This document shows positions 26,564 to 35,816 of a stretch of 64,000 bases of DNA, piece by piece (within the stretch, counting starts at the first letter, position 1; every line of letters begins with the position of its first letter). Position numbers and translations under genes: made by a program. Source of the stretch: Candidatus Flexifilum affinis (GTDB lineage Bacteria; Chloroflexota; Anaerolineae; Aggregatilineales; Phototrophicaceae); NCBI GenBank assembly GCA_016713325.1, contig JADJPJ010000004.1:544235-608234 (forward strand). Direction: 5' to 3'. Below the pieces are notes generated by a model. The model did not search any database, had not been told where the DNA came from, and saw only the letters and a program-made list of their open reading frames with translations.

Positions 26564-29500
26564 ATGCTGACGCCCGAACAGGTACGCGAACTGACGAGGA
26601 AGCACATCAATCCCCAGTGGGAAGAGCAGCTTGTCACACGGCTTGGCAAGCTCCCCGACAAGCCGGTGAGCAAGAAGCTCGCCGCAAAAGCGTCCCCGAC
26701 GACGAACACCGAGCTCCTTTCGCTGCGGCAGATCGCCTATCTGTTGGGGGGATTTCGAATTGACGGCAGCAAGCTCCGGCTTGGGCAGCACCCTTACGTC
26801 GAGCCCGAGCGACAGCGCAAACACTACGACCAGGTCGAACGCGCGACCGCGCTCTTCTACGCGCTTGAACCCGCCGGTCGCCGCGCCATTTTTGCAGCGA
26901 TGTTCTCGAAGAATGCCGCAGCCTTTGAGACTTTATGGCATTTTGTTCCGACGCTGACCTATCAGGTCGGGTACGCACGGCGGAGTTTTCGCGCTCCCGG
27001 TCACCCCGAAGTGTCCCGCTCCCGCCAGGTTGTACTGCTCCAGTCGTACATGGGCATACTCAATCAGTACAATGAAGACCTGTTGTGGTTCGCTCAACAT
27101 GCGGGCTACCTGAACTGGCAGGCGGATCTGTTGGGGTTGCTGTTCGCCGCGCAGATCAGCGCCGGATCGCCGCTCGGCGCGCGGATCAAAGTGATCTTGA
27201 TCCAGTCGGCAAATGGGGAGCACCCGATCGGGATCATGGGCAGACATGTGACGCGCGCTCTGCTCACGGCGAATGACCCCGCCGGGTGGGAGTTCTGCGA
27301 AAAACTGCTGATCGCCGCTCAGCGGGCCGAAGGAATGCGCCAAACCATCTTGGAAGCAGTCGATGAGGCGCATCCTGAAGCGTTTCGGCGAATGCTGCGC
27401 CTGATCCTCGATCATGATCTGGTGCGCTTCCCGGCGGTCATCCGCGCGGCCGACGTGTGGTTCGGCTTCGCCTGGGATGCGGATAACGCGCGCGGCGTTC
27501 ACCACCTGCTGCGAACTGCGCTGGATTTTCTCGATGACGCTGACGCTTGCGCCGAAGCGTTGCGGGGCGGGGATGGATCGGCGGTGTACCTGGCGTTATG
27601 GGCGATCGCCTATCAGGATGTGTACGCTGCGATTGAGGCGGCGCAGCCGCTCATCGTCGATCCCGATGTCGAGCGGCGTTACGCGGCGCTGATTCTGGTG
27701 GGTCAAACGCAGCTGGCGGACAACCAGCCGTTGATCGCGAAGGCGCTCGCCGATGACGATCTGCGGGTGGCGCTGCAAGCGGTGTATTTCGTCGATCCGT
27801 TGCACATGACCGACCTCGGCGTGTTCGAGAAGATCGCCGCGCTGCTCTCCCGTGTGCCGAAAGACGGCGAGCTGCTGCCTCCGATCGTGTGGGAATGGCA
27901 GATACTGCGTGTGCGGCGTCACGCAATTGAAGATGCCTTTTTGCGCGCGCTCCGTGACCGCTCCCCGAAAGTGGTGATCCCGTATCTGCCGCTGCTTACG
28001 AAAGCGCGAGCGTTCGCTGCCAGGATCGTCGCTCGCCTGGGGCTGGATGATCCCGACGCGCGCCCGGTGCTGTTCGACATGATCGCCGATCGGGAGCACT
28101 CCACCCGTGAGCAGATCCTCAAGCTGTTTGAAGAGACGACGATCTGCCCGGAAGAAGCGCCCGAACTCGAAACGCTGCTCACGCGCAAGACGGCGGGACT
28201 GCGGCGCGGCGTGCTTCACCTGCTCACAAATATGCCGGTCGAAGCCGTGCTCGCAAGCGCCATCCGCCTGACTGCCGCCCGCACACTTGAGCAGCGCCTG
28301 GCGGGCCTGGAACTGCTGAAAATGCTGCACGAAAGCGGCAGAGGTGGAAGCGCGCCCCGTGAACGCGCTCGCGAATACCGCGACCGATATCACGAGCGCA
28401 CCGACGGCGAAGACCACCTGCTGGACGCGCTGATCGCCGAAGAAGCCGAAGCGGCAACGCTCAAGGACGGACTTGGCACGTTCAACCCGGCGGATCAAAC
28501 ATCGGGTACCGCGCCGAAAGCGCGGAAGGTTCGACCGGTTACCCCGGCGGCGTCGGCGCTGATCACCGCGCTCGATGACCTGGTCCACGCCTACCGGCAC
28601 ACGTTGACTCCGGTGCCGAATGCTTTACCGCCGCGTGACGAGCCCTTCGGGAACGTCAGCCCGATCTATCCGTCAGCCGATCAACCCGCCCGCGATCAGC
28701 TTGAGAAGCTCCCGTTAGCGGAGGGATGGACCGAGTGGGCAGAAGCCCGGCCACCGAAACTGCGCGATCCAGATGGGTTGGAGTTGATCCGCGCCTACTA
28801 CGAGGCGGTTCGCATGCAGCGTCGCTGGCAGATGCGCCACTACGCGCTCCAGCAGTCGGGCGAGATGGACTTGGCGCTGCCGCGCTATCGGCATCATGTC
28901 ATGAGCATCTTGTACTGGCTGATCCGTCTGTACCCTGCGCATGGGGCTGAGACTTTCATCGTTGACCTGATCGAAACGGCCTGCGCGCAGTTCGAACCGG
29001 AGCATCTCAAGAACTTTGGCGCATTCGACTCCCCGCTTAGCACTTCGCCTTCACCGGCCGGGCAAGAAGTTCGGCTGCTGCTGAGGGACCTGCCGACGAA
29101 GTTCATGCTGCCCGAATTCACGTGGACGGATGAGGCTGTGCGCCGACTGTGGAGGCTGCTCCGCTGGATCGACCGCCCAACGGAAGAATCGCCGCGCAGA
29201 CGCCCCGCGCTGATATTTGCGGTTGCGGCGCATCGCATTGGCGCGGCGACCGATGCGGACATCCTCGATATTCTGATCGGGGAGCGCGATCAACCGAGAC
29301 CAACCGGTTACTTCCTCGAAGCCGGTTTCGACGATCTGGCAATTCACACGCGGCGCACGCCTAACCGCCTGCTGCGCGAATATCCCGCACTCGCCGCCCT
29401 GGTGGAACGGGCACGTGATCGCGTGGTGGAAGTCGAACTCAGGCGTGGCGAAATGCCCACCGATGCGACTCAACCCGCCCAGGCGATCAGCAGCATTCCG

Positions 29501-31528
29501 GGGAACCGCTGGTTCGTCCGCATCCTGGGCGCAATCGGCAAGGACGGCATCACCCGTGAGTACACCAACGCCAGCCGTATCGCCGTCCTGAGCAGGCTTC
29601 TGCGCATCACCTACCCGCTCGAAAGCGATACGGCGGAAGCCTTCACCGAGGCCGTGAGGAGCGCCAGACTGCGCGAGGCGGCGCTGATGGAAGCGGCGGT
29701 GTTCGCGCCGCAGTGGGCGCACTTCGTCGAGGCAGCGCTCGGCTGGGAGGGCTTCACCGAGGCGGTATTCTGGCTCCACGCCCACACCAAAGACGGGCGG
29801 TGGTTTATCAGTCAGGAGCTCCGGGAGTTATGGAATGCCGAAATCGCGCAGCGGACGCCGCTCAAGAGCCAGGACTTGCTCGACGGCGCGGTCGATGTGG
29901 ACTGGTTCGGGCGGGTGTACACGCGGATCGGCGCGGCGCGCTGGAAGAAACTCTACGATGCCGCGAAATACTCGTCAGGCGGGATCGGTCATGCGCGGGC
30001 CAAGTTGTTCTCGGACGCAATGCTGAATCAGGTCGATCAAGAGGCCCTGGCGAAGCGCATGATCGACAAGCGTCATCAGGACTCAGCGCGGGCGTTGGGA
30101 CTGCTCCCGCTCGATCCGGCGCGTCACGATCAACAGGTGACGGAGCGCTATCAACTGCTGCAAGAATTCCTTCGCACGGGTAAGAAGGGCGGCTCTCAGC
30201 GCAAGATTGGCGAGAAACGCGCTTTTGACATCGGACTCGAAAACCTGGCGCGAACGGCGGGCTATGCCGATCCGGTGCGACTGGCGTGGGCGATGGAAGC
30301 GCGCAGCGCGGCGGATTTCGTGGATGGCAGGATCACCGCCTCGGTACAAGATGTGACGCTCACGCTCACGATCGACCCGGTCGGCAAACCTGACCTGACG
30401 ATAACCCGCGCCGGAAAAGCCCTCAAGAGCGTGCCTGCCAAGCTCACGAAAGCGCCGGAAGTCGTCGCGATGCGCGATCGACTGGCGGACATCAGCAGGC
30501 AGCATTCGCGAATGCGCGCCTCGCTCGAAGAAGCGATGAACCGTGCCGACCGCTTCACCGTCGGGGAACTGCGCAGACTGCTCGCGCATCCTGTCCTCGC
30601 GCCTATGCTGGAAAATGTCGTGTTTATCGGGGATGGGGTGATCGGCTATCCGGTGGAGGGCGGGGCAGCGCTCCAGCACCACAGCGGAGGCGTCACGGCT
30701 GTGACGGTCAATGACAGCCTTTCCATCGCTCACGCATATGACCTGTATCAAACCGGGGAATGGCACCTATGGCAGCGCGAATGTTTCATTGCCGAGCGGA
30801 TTCAGCCATTTAAGCAGGTGTTCCGCGAATTGTACCTGCTCACCGAGAGTGAACGCGCCGAGAGCAATCGTTCGCGTCGCTACGCCGGACAACAGGTACA
30901 ACCGCGCCAAGCGATCATGCTGCTCGGCGGGCGTGGCTGGTCGGCGCATCAGGATTTCGGCGTGACCAAGACGATCCACCACGAAGGCATCACTGCGCAT
31001 ATCGGTTTCATGGACGGCTACTTCACCCCGGCGGAGATCGACGGGCTGACGCTCGAAACGGTATCGTTCACTCGAAAGGGCGAATGGGACACCATCCCGC
31101 TTGAGTCGATCAGCTCGGTTGCGTTCAGCGAGATCATGCGCGATCTCGATCTCGTCGTGAGCGTAGCGCATCGCGGCGGCGTCGATCCCGAAGCGAGCGC
31201 CTCAACTGTCGAGATGCGGACGACGCTCTTGCGCGAGGCGCTGGCGCTCCTCAAGATCGAGAATGTGCGTATACAGAAGTCGCACGCGCTGATCAATGGG
31301 ACGATCGGGGATTACTCGGTGCATCTCGGCAGCGCGGTCGTGCATCGGCAGCCAGGAGGAGCGCTGTGCATCATTCCCGTACACGCACAGCATCGCGGAC
31401 GCCTGTTCCTGCCGTTCGCGGACAATGATCCGAAAACGGCGGAAGTCGTCTCCAAGGTGATTCTGCTGGCACGTGACTCGCAGATCAAGGACCCGACAAT
31501 TTTGGAGCAGCTTTACGCCTCAGTTTAG
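26564..31528 (+). CDS. Giant helical-repeat protein, DUF4132/DUF5724-like
   Basis: This 1654-residue cytosolic protein has no signal peptide or TM helix. Residues of about 100-700 are rich in 35-45-residue helical pairs of HEAT/ARM type (for example VERRYAALILVGQTQLADNQ). A linker at about 640-720 is Pro/Ala-rich. The C-terminal 350 residues hold the segments I recall from DUF4132 (MolR/YehI) and DUF5724 proteins: an HPLxxxxLxxVVF-like stretch (LLAHPVLAPMLENVVF), then VTVNDSLSIAHAYDLYQTGE, IQPFKQVFRELYLLTESE and GGRGWSAHQDF. No catalytic motif is recognisable. The start is 4 bases after the stop of the Ubl-like gene, whose last codons supply the GGAGG ribosome site, so the two are coupled. 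The frame is intact over 5 kb. Confidence 0.85.
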   Translation: MLTPEQVRELTRKHINPQWEEQLVTRLGKLPDKPVSKKLAAKASPTTNTELLSLRQIAYLLGGFRIDGSKLRLGQHPYVEPERQRKHYDQVERATALFYALEPAGRRAIFAAMFSKNAAAFETLWHFVPTLTYQVGYARRSFRAPGHPEVSRSRQVVLLQSYMGILNQYNEDLLWFAQHAGYLNWQADLLGLLFAAQISAGSPLGARIKVILIQSANGEHPIGIMGRHVTRALLTANDPAGWEFCEKLLIAAQRAEGMRQTILEAVDEAHPEAFRRMLRLILDHDLVRFPAVIRAADVWFGFAWDADNARGVHHLLRTALDFLDDADACAEALRGGDGSAVYLALWAIAYQDVYAAIEAAQPLIVDPDVERRYAALILVGQTQLADNQPLIAKALADDDLRVALQAVYFVDPLHMTDLGVFEKIAALLSRVPKDGELLPPIVWEWQILRVRRHAIEDAFLRALRDRSPKVVIPYLPLLTKARAFAARIVARLGLDDPDARPVLFDMIADREHSTREQILKLFEETTICPEEAPELETLLTRKTAGLRRGVLHLLTNMPVEAVLASAIRLTAARTLEQRLAGLELLKMLHESGRGGSAPRERAREYRDRYHERTDGEDHLLDALIAEEAEAATLKDGLGTFNPADQTSGTAPKARKVRPVTPAASALITALDDLVHAYRHTLTPVPNALPPRDEPFGNVSPIYPSADQPARDQLEKLPLAEGWTEWAEARPPKLRDPDGLELIRAYYEAVRMQRRWQMRHYALQQSGEMDLALPRYRHHVMSILYWLIRLYPAHGAETFIVDLIETACAQFEPEHLKNFGAFDSPLSTSPSPAGQEVRLLLRDLPTKFMLPEFTWTDEAVRRLWRLLRWIDRPTEESPRRRPALIFAVAAHRIGAATDADILDILIGERDQPRPTGYFLEAGFDDLAIHTRRTPNRLLREYPALAALVERARDRVVEVELRRGEMPTDATQPAQAISSIPGNRWFVRILGAIGKDGITREYTNASRIAVLSRLLRITYPLESDTAEAFTEAVRSARLREAALMEAAVFAPQWAHFVEAALGWEGFTEAVFWLHAHTKDGRWFISQELRELWNAEIAQRTPLKSQDLLDGAVDVDWFGRVYTRIGAARWKKLYDAAKYSSGGIGHARAKLFSDAMLNQVDQEALAKRMIDKRHQDSARALGLLPLDPARHDQQVTERYQLLQEFLRTGKKGGSQRKIGEKRAFDIGLENLARTAGYADPVRLAWAMEARSAADFVDGRITASVQDVTLTLTIDPVGKPDLTITRAGKALKSVPAKLTKAPEVVAMRDRLADISRQHSRMRASLEEAMNRADRFTVGELRRLLAHPVLAPMLENVVFIGDGVIGYPVEGGAALQHHSGGVTAVTVNDSLSIAHAYDLYQTGEWHLWQRECFIAERIQPFKQVFRELYLLTESERAESNRSRRYAGQQVQPRQAIMLLGGRGWSAHQDFGVTKTIHHEGITAHIGFMDGYFTPAEIDGLTLETVSFTRKGEWDTIPLESISSVAFSEIMRDLDLVVSVAHRGGVDPEASASTVEMRTTLLREALALLKIENVRIQKSHALINGTIGDYSVHLGSAVVHRQPGGALCIIPVHAQHRGRLFLPFADNDPKTAEVVSKVILLARDSQIKDPTILEQLYASV

Positions 31529-31928
31529 AGCGCTGTGTCGCTCACGACCCGCCACCTGCGGACACTCATTCGAGCCAGGCCTCGAAGACCGCTTCAATGT
31601 TGGCGCGCGGGACGTTGATTCCCCACTCGCACTGCGCAGACATGCCGCCGCGCCCGACACCCAACCGGGCGGGCTGCGCCCCGTGCCTCCTGTGCGACGA
31701 CACCCGGCTCTCCAGCGAAATGGCCTTCTGCGCCCCCAGGGTGGTGTCGCCTGTGTCGAAGGGCATCGCACTCCGGCATTACCTGCCCGACCGGATGAAC
31801 AACAGAAAATGGTGGATAGAGTCATCCCGATTCCTGTATCGGTTAGCTTGCAGGGTGGCTATCGTCGAAGCGTATGAAGCACCATTTTCCTATGGATACG
31901 CTAAGTCACCCCCACAGAACCCCACCGT
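31529..31928. other. Gap between convergent genes, no convincing gene
   Basis: About 400 GC-rich bases between the giant plus-strand gene and the minus-strand operon end. Overlapping short frames occur on both strands, one minus-strand frame at 31566-31766 ending in PRANIEAVFEAWLE. None has a ribosome site or a recognisable domain. No strong terminator is visible. Confidence 0.5.
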
Positions 31929-32954
31929 TCAGAAAGCGAGATCCGGCACGGCGAATGTTTCATCATCCCGGACGATCAACTCGCCATCCAGGTAGAAGTT
32001 CTTGCGGCGGCAGCAGATGTCGAAATGAGCATTGGAGGTGTTCTGTCCAGCCATGCCGCTGTAGGCTGCCGGGGCGTCGAAGATGTTGCGCCCAATCGAT
32101 ACCATGACGGTGCCATAGAGGGACTCGGTATCCATCCCGTTGTGGCTCCAGTCGCAGCGGTGGTCGATGCCCCATCCCGCGTGAGAGAAGCGAAAGGCGC
32201 CGTCGTCGCCAATGCGCTCCATGTACGAAAGCAGCTCATAGGCGTCGCGGCCGCCTTCCACCTTGGTGATACGTCCTTTCTCGAGCGTCAGGGTGACCTT
32301 TTCCGAGGCATGGTGCCAGGCGCCCAGCAGCGAGTCGCCGGGACGAATCACATAGATCCCTTCGGCGCTGTCTTCCAGCGGCGCGCACGCCACCAGCCCG
32401 GAGGGGAAATGATCCCACCGTCCTGGCTCATCGGCGATGCCACACTGGTACATGGCCTTGCGCCCGTCCTTGCGCAGAATGAAATCTGAACCGGCATCGT
32501 CGGTGACCCGAATCTCTTTGGCCTCCTGGAGCCGCTGCGCGCCAAGGTGGCCCCTGCGACGAATCGTCTCATTGGGCAGCATGCGTTTGAGCACTTCGAG
32601 CGGTTCCTGAACCATGAGCACGCGCGCGCCCGCATAGAGCGCGTCGTTGTGCGTCTGCGTGTACATCCACGACCCGATACCGCGCGGGATCATGCTCATG
32701 CCCAGGATGAGATTGGCGTTCATCCAGGCGGCACGAGCCAGCGCATCTTCCATCTTCTGGTCGCCCTGCGAGACGAGGATGTAGGCTTCCGCGCCGAGCG
32801 CGCGCGCCGCCGCGAAGGCTGCGGGCGGGTAGTCCGGTCGGACAAACTGCGGATCGGTGAAGATGAGGACAGTCTCCCCGGCCTGCACTTTGCACAAGCG
32901 GAGTTCTTCGATGAAGATGGCAACCAGATCGGCGCTGCCAAGCGCGAGGTTCAT
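31929..32954 (-). CDS. M29 aminopeptidase / NicX-like metalloprotein
   Basis: A 341-residue cytosolic protein of the family that includes M29 leucyl aminopeptidases and the 2,5-dihydroxypyridine dioxygenase NicX. It begins ADLVAIFIEELRLCKVQAGE followed by TVLIFTDPQFVRPDYPPAAF. Metal-ligand-like segments come late: HAGWGIDHRCDWSHNG and SNAHFDICCRRKNFYLDGEL. The ATG at 32954 is chosen because the family homology starts there. It is the last gene of the LacI-led transporter operon, 109 bp after the OppF-type gene. It may process the imported compound: peptide hydrolysis or ring cleavage are both possible, and the context does not decide. Confidence 0.8.
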   Translation of the reverse strand: MNLALGSADLVAIFIEELRLCKVQAGETVLIFTDPQFVRPDYPPAAFAAARALGAEAYILVSQGDQKMEDALARAAWMNANLILGMSMIPRGIGSWMYTQTHNDALYAGARVLMVQEPLEVLKRMLPNETIRRRGHLGAQRLQEAKEIRVTDDAGSDFILRKDGRKAMYQCGIADEPGRWDHFPSGLVACAPLEDSAEGIYVIRPGDSLLGAWHHASEKVTLTLEKGRITKVEGGRDAYELLSYMERIGDDGAFRFSHAGWGIDHRCDWSHNGMDTESLYGTVMVSIGRNIFDAPAAYSGMAGQNTSNAHFDICCRRKNFYLDGELIVRDDETFAVPDLAF

Positions 32955-33063
32955 GAGATTTCTCCTGGATGATAGCCATTCAGCATGGGTGCGAAACAAA
33001 AATGAGCTCACCGGGCAAAGTAGAGATCGCCCGAAGTTGCGCTGTATTCCACGTCCTGTGCAT

Positions 33064-33897
33064 TCAAGTACCTGGTTGGGAGCGCATTCGGGCGCGCTGC
33101 TTCTGCCCGACAAACGTCGCCGAGAGGAGTTTCTGGGTATAGGCGTGCTGCGGATGATCGAAGATCTGGGTCTTGTCTCCGGATTCGACGATCTTCCCGT
33201 TGTGCATGACGAGTACTCGGTCAGCGATATAACGGACCACTCGCAAATCGTGCGAGACAAAGATGAAGCTGGCGCTCGTTTCGCGCTGCAAGCGGAGCAG
33301 CAGATTGACGATCTGGCCCTTGATGGACATGTCGAGCGCGGCCGTCGGTTCGTCCAGAAAGATGAAGTCCGGGTCCGGCGCCAGGGCCCGCGCCAGCGCG
33401 GCACGCTGGAGCTGGCCACCACTCATCTCATAGGGGTAAAGCGTGGCGAAACGGTTATTCAATTCGACCTGATCGAGAAGCTTCAGGACTCGGCGGCGCT
33501 TCGCTTCCAGGTCCATGTCGGTGACGAGGCGCATCGAGTCCAGCAGGGCGGCTTCGATCGTAATCATCGGGTTGAACGAGGTGAGCGGATTCTGGAACAC
33601 CATCTGGAGCTTGCGGCGCAGGGGACGGAATTCGCTCTCGCGCAGGTTCTGGATCTCGGCATTTTTGTAGAGAATCCTGCCGGAGTCGAGCCGCGTGAGG
33701 TTGAGAATCGCGCGTCCGAGCGTGGATTTGCCGGAGCCGCTTTCTCCGACGAGGCCGACGGTCTCTCCCTGACCGATGGTGAGCGAGATGTGGTCGAGCG
33801 CCGTCATGCGGACCCGCCGCAGGCTGCGTTTGCGAACGGTGAACGTCTTGAGGGCATCCTCGACAGCGATCAAAGGTGCCGATATTTTCGTCGTCAC
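33064..33897 (-). CDS. ABC transporter ATP-binding protein, OppF/DppF type
   Basis: A 277-residue ATPase. Walker A is GESGSGKST, the Q-loop lies in MVFQNPLTSFNPM, the signature reads MSGGQLQRAALARAL, Walker B is FIFLDEP and the H-loop is VSHD. It lacks the Cys-rich oligopeptide C-terminal extension seen in the other ATPases of the window, so it is short for the family (usually about 320). The start overlaps the end of the OppD-type gene by 4 bp. Confidence 0.93.
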   Translation of the reverse strand: MTTKISAPLIAVEDALKTFTVRKRSLRRVRMTALDHISLTIGQGETVGLVGESGSGKSTLGRAILNLTRLDSGRILYKNAEIQNLRESEFRPLRRKLQMVFQNPLTSFNPMITIEAALLDSMRLVTDMDLEAKRRRVLKLLDQVELNNRFATLYPYEMSGGQLQRAALARALAPDPDFIFLDEPTAALDMSIKGQIVNLLLRLQRETSASFIFVSHDLRVVRYIADRVLVMHNGKIVESGDKTQIFDHPQHAYTQKLLSATFVGQKQRARMRSQPGT

Positions 33898-34931
33898 GGG
33901 CGCTGCCCTCCTTCGCTTCCCTCGGCTGGTGCCGGGTTGCCGATCAAGGGATTGCCTGCCTCTTGGGTTTGAACCTCCCTGGCGAAGTGACAGGCCGACA
34001 GGTGTTCCGGTTCCAGTTCAATCAGAGGCGGCGCCTGCTGGCGACAGATATCTCCTGCAAAGGGGCAGCGGGGCGCGAAGCTGCATCCCTCCCAGGACTC
34101 GCGCATATCCGGGACACGCCCAGGGATAAAGGGCATTTCCGCTGCATCGGTCTCTTCAAAACACTTGAGAAGCTCGATTGTGTAGGGATTGGCGGACTGA
34201 CCAAAGACCTGCTCAATCGTTCCGGATTCCATCACGCCGCCGGCGTACATCACGATTACGTGGTCGCAGGTCTCATAGACGACAGCGATGTCATGGGTGA
34301 TGAGCACCAGTGTGGCGTCAAGCTCTCCGACGACCTGCTCAATGAGGTTGAGGACCTGTGACTGGATCGTCACATCCAGCCCGGACGTGGGTTCGTCTGC
34401 AATCAGCAGCCTGGGTCTGCACACCAGCGCCATGGCAATCAGGACTCGCTGGGCCATTCCGCCGCTGAATTGATAGGGGTAATCACGAGCACGGTCTTCG
34501 GGATTGGGGATGCCAGTCGCGCCGAGCACTTCCACCGCTTTCGCCCAGGCGGCCTGCTTGCTGCCGCCAAAGTGATGGCGGTAAATATCGGCAATCTGCT
34601 GACCGACAGGGTAGAGAGGGTTGAGCGACGCCATGGCGTGCTGGAAGATCATGGCGATCGAGCGACCACGTACCCGCCCCAGATCCGACTCGCCGAGCGA
34701 CAGGAGATCACGGTTTTCAAAGGTGATTTCGCCGCTCACGATGCGCGCGGTCGAGGGGAGCAGGCGCAGCACCGCCAGTGACGTTACCGACTTGCCGGAA
34801 CCACTTTCGCCGACGATCGCCGTACGCGACCCGGCCTTGATCGTCATGTCGACGTTGCGCAGCGCGTGAACGGTGTCCCGACCCACCCGAAAATCGAGCG
34901 AAAGGTTGCGTATTTCCAGCAGCGCCATCAC
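33894..34931 (-). CDS. ABC transporter ATP-binding protein, OppD/DppD type
   Basis: A 345-residue ATPase with Walker A GESGSGKS, signature [15 protein letters not shown], Walker B LLIADEP and the Cys-containing C-terminal extension ([14 protein letters not shown]). It should act with the OppF-type protein on the DppB/DppC-type channel. Its start abuts the stop of the permease gene, and its end overlaps the next ATPase gene as ATGA. The whole run is a tightly packed operon on the minus strand. Confidence 0.94.
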   Translation of the reverse strand: MMALLEIRNLSLDFRVGRDTVHALRNVDMTIKAGSRTAIVGESGSGKSVTSLAVLRLLPSTARIVSGEITFENRDLLSLGESDLGRVRGRSIAMIFQHAMASLNPLYPVGQQIADIYRHHFGGSKQAAWAKAVEVLGATGIPNPEDRARDYPYQFSGGMAQRVLIAMALVCRPRLLIADEPTSGLDVTIQSQVLNLIEQVVGELDATLVLITHDIAVVYETCDHVIVMYAGGVMESGTIEQVFGQSANPYTIELLKCFEETDAAEMPFIPGRVPDMRESWEGCSFAPRCPFAGDICRQQAPPLIELEPEHLSACHFAREVQTQEAGNPLIGNPAPAEGSEGGQRP

Positions 34932-35813
34932 CTATGCCCTGCGCACCACGAGACTCTTGAGGATATCGCTCACGTTGTTGAGCACCCACACCGAGAAGAA
35001 TAGGGCCAGCCCCGGAAAAATCGAGACCCACCACTTACCAAAGACGATCTGGCTTGCGCCGTTCTGGATCATGGCGCCCCATTCCGGCGTGGGAATGGAA
35101 ACACCCAGCCCGATGAAACTCAGGCCGGCGATCATCTGAACGGCGTAGGCGCAGCTCAGGGGCAGTTGCGAGAAGACGGGCACCAGGGCATTCGGGATGA
35201 TGTGCCGGAAGACCACGGCCATTGGTCGATTGCCCGCCACCAGTGCTGCCTGAACGAATTCGACCTCTCTCAGCGGGGCGACGACGCTGCGCACCATTTT
35301 GCTGTAGACAGGGATGTTGTAGAACGCGATGATCAGAATGAGGTTGGTGAGCGAATTGCCTGCCGCGGCGAGTACCGCCATCGCAAACAGAATCTGCGGA
35401 AACCCCTGCAGCACCTCGGTAATACGGGTCAGAACGTCGTCCAGACGGCCGCCATAGTAGCCGGAGATCGCGCCCAGCGGGGCGCCGATGACCACGCCAA
35501 TGACCACGGACGATAGCGCAAGCGTGAAGTCGATGCGAATGGCGTGAATGGTCCGCGAGAAGACATCCATGCCGTTGGTATCCGTGCCAAACCAGTGTTC
35601 TGCCGACGGCGGTCGCAGTCTTTCCAGTGGCAGCGGCTTGACAGGGTTCTGCAGCGGCAGGATCGGCGCGACGATGCCGAGCACGACGATGAACGCCAGG
35701 ATGGCAAGATTGATGTTGACGCGCCACCGGCCATTCGCGTCGATCAGGCGGCGGTACAGCAATGGGCGACGAACAGCGCCGACGTCTTCAGTTGGGTGTG
35801 TGATCGTCGTCAT
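34932..35813 (-). CDS. ABC transporter permease, DppC type
   Basis: A 293-residue inner-membrane permease. After a cytoplasmic N terminus comes TM1 (INLAILAFIVVLGIVAPILP), then the family segment EHWFGTDTNGMDVFSRTIHA and several further TM helices. The EAA loop is QAALVAGNRPMAVVFRHIIP, and the protein ends NNVSDILKSLVVRRA. It has normal DppC length, in contrast to the insert-bearing permease at 4.3-5.4 kb. It begins 3 bp after the DppB-type stop. Confidence 0.93.
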   Translation of the reverse strand: MTTITHPTEDVGAVRRPLLYRRLIDANGRWRVNINLAILAFIVVLGIVAPILPLQNPVKPLPLERLRPPSAEHWFGTDTNGMDVFSRTIHAIRIDFTLALSSVVIGVVIGAPLGAISGYYGGRLDDVLTRITEVLQGFPQILFAMAVLAAAGNSLTNLILIIAFYNIPVYSKMVRSVVAPLREVEFVQAALVAGNRPMAVVFRHIIPNALVPVFSQLPLSCAYAVQMIAGLSFIGLGVSIPTPEWGAMIQNGASQIVFGKWWVSIFPGLALFFSVWVLNNVSDILKSLVVRRA

Positions 35814-35816
35814 CGC

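Noticed and set aside
28600..31400. Several minus-strand frames opposite the giant gene
   Set aside because: They are low-complexity mirror frames, while the plus-strand frame is continuous and shows family segments.
31566..31766. Short minus-strand ORF ending in PRANIEAVFEAWLE
   Set aside because: It lacks a start signal and a recognisable fold; kept only as a note in the gap entry.
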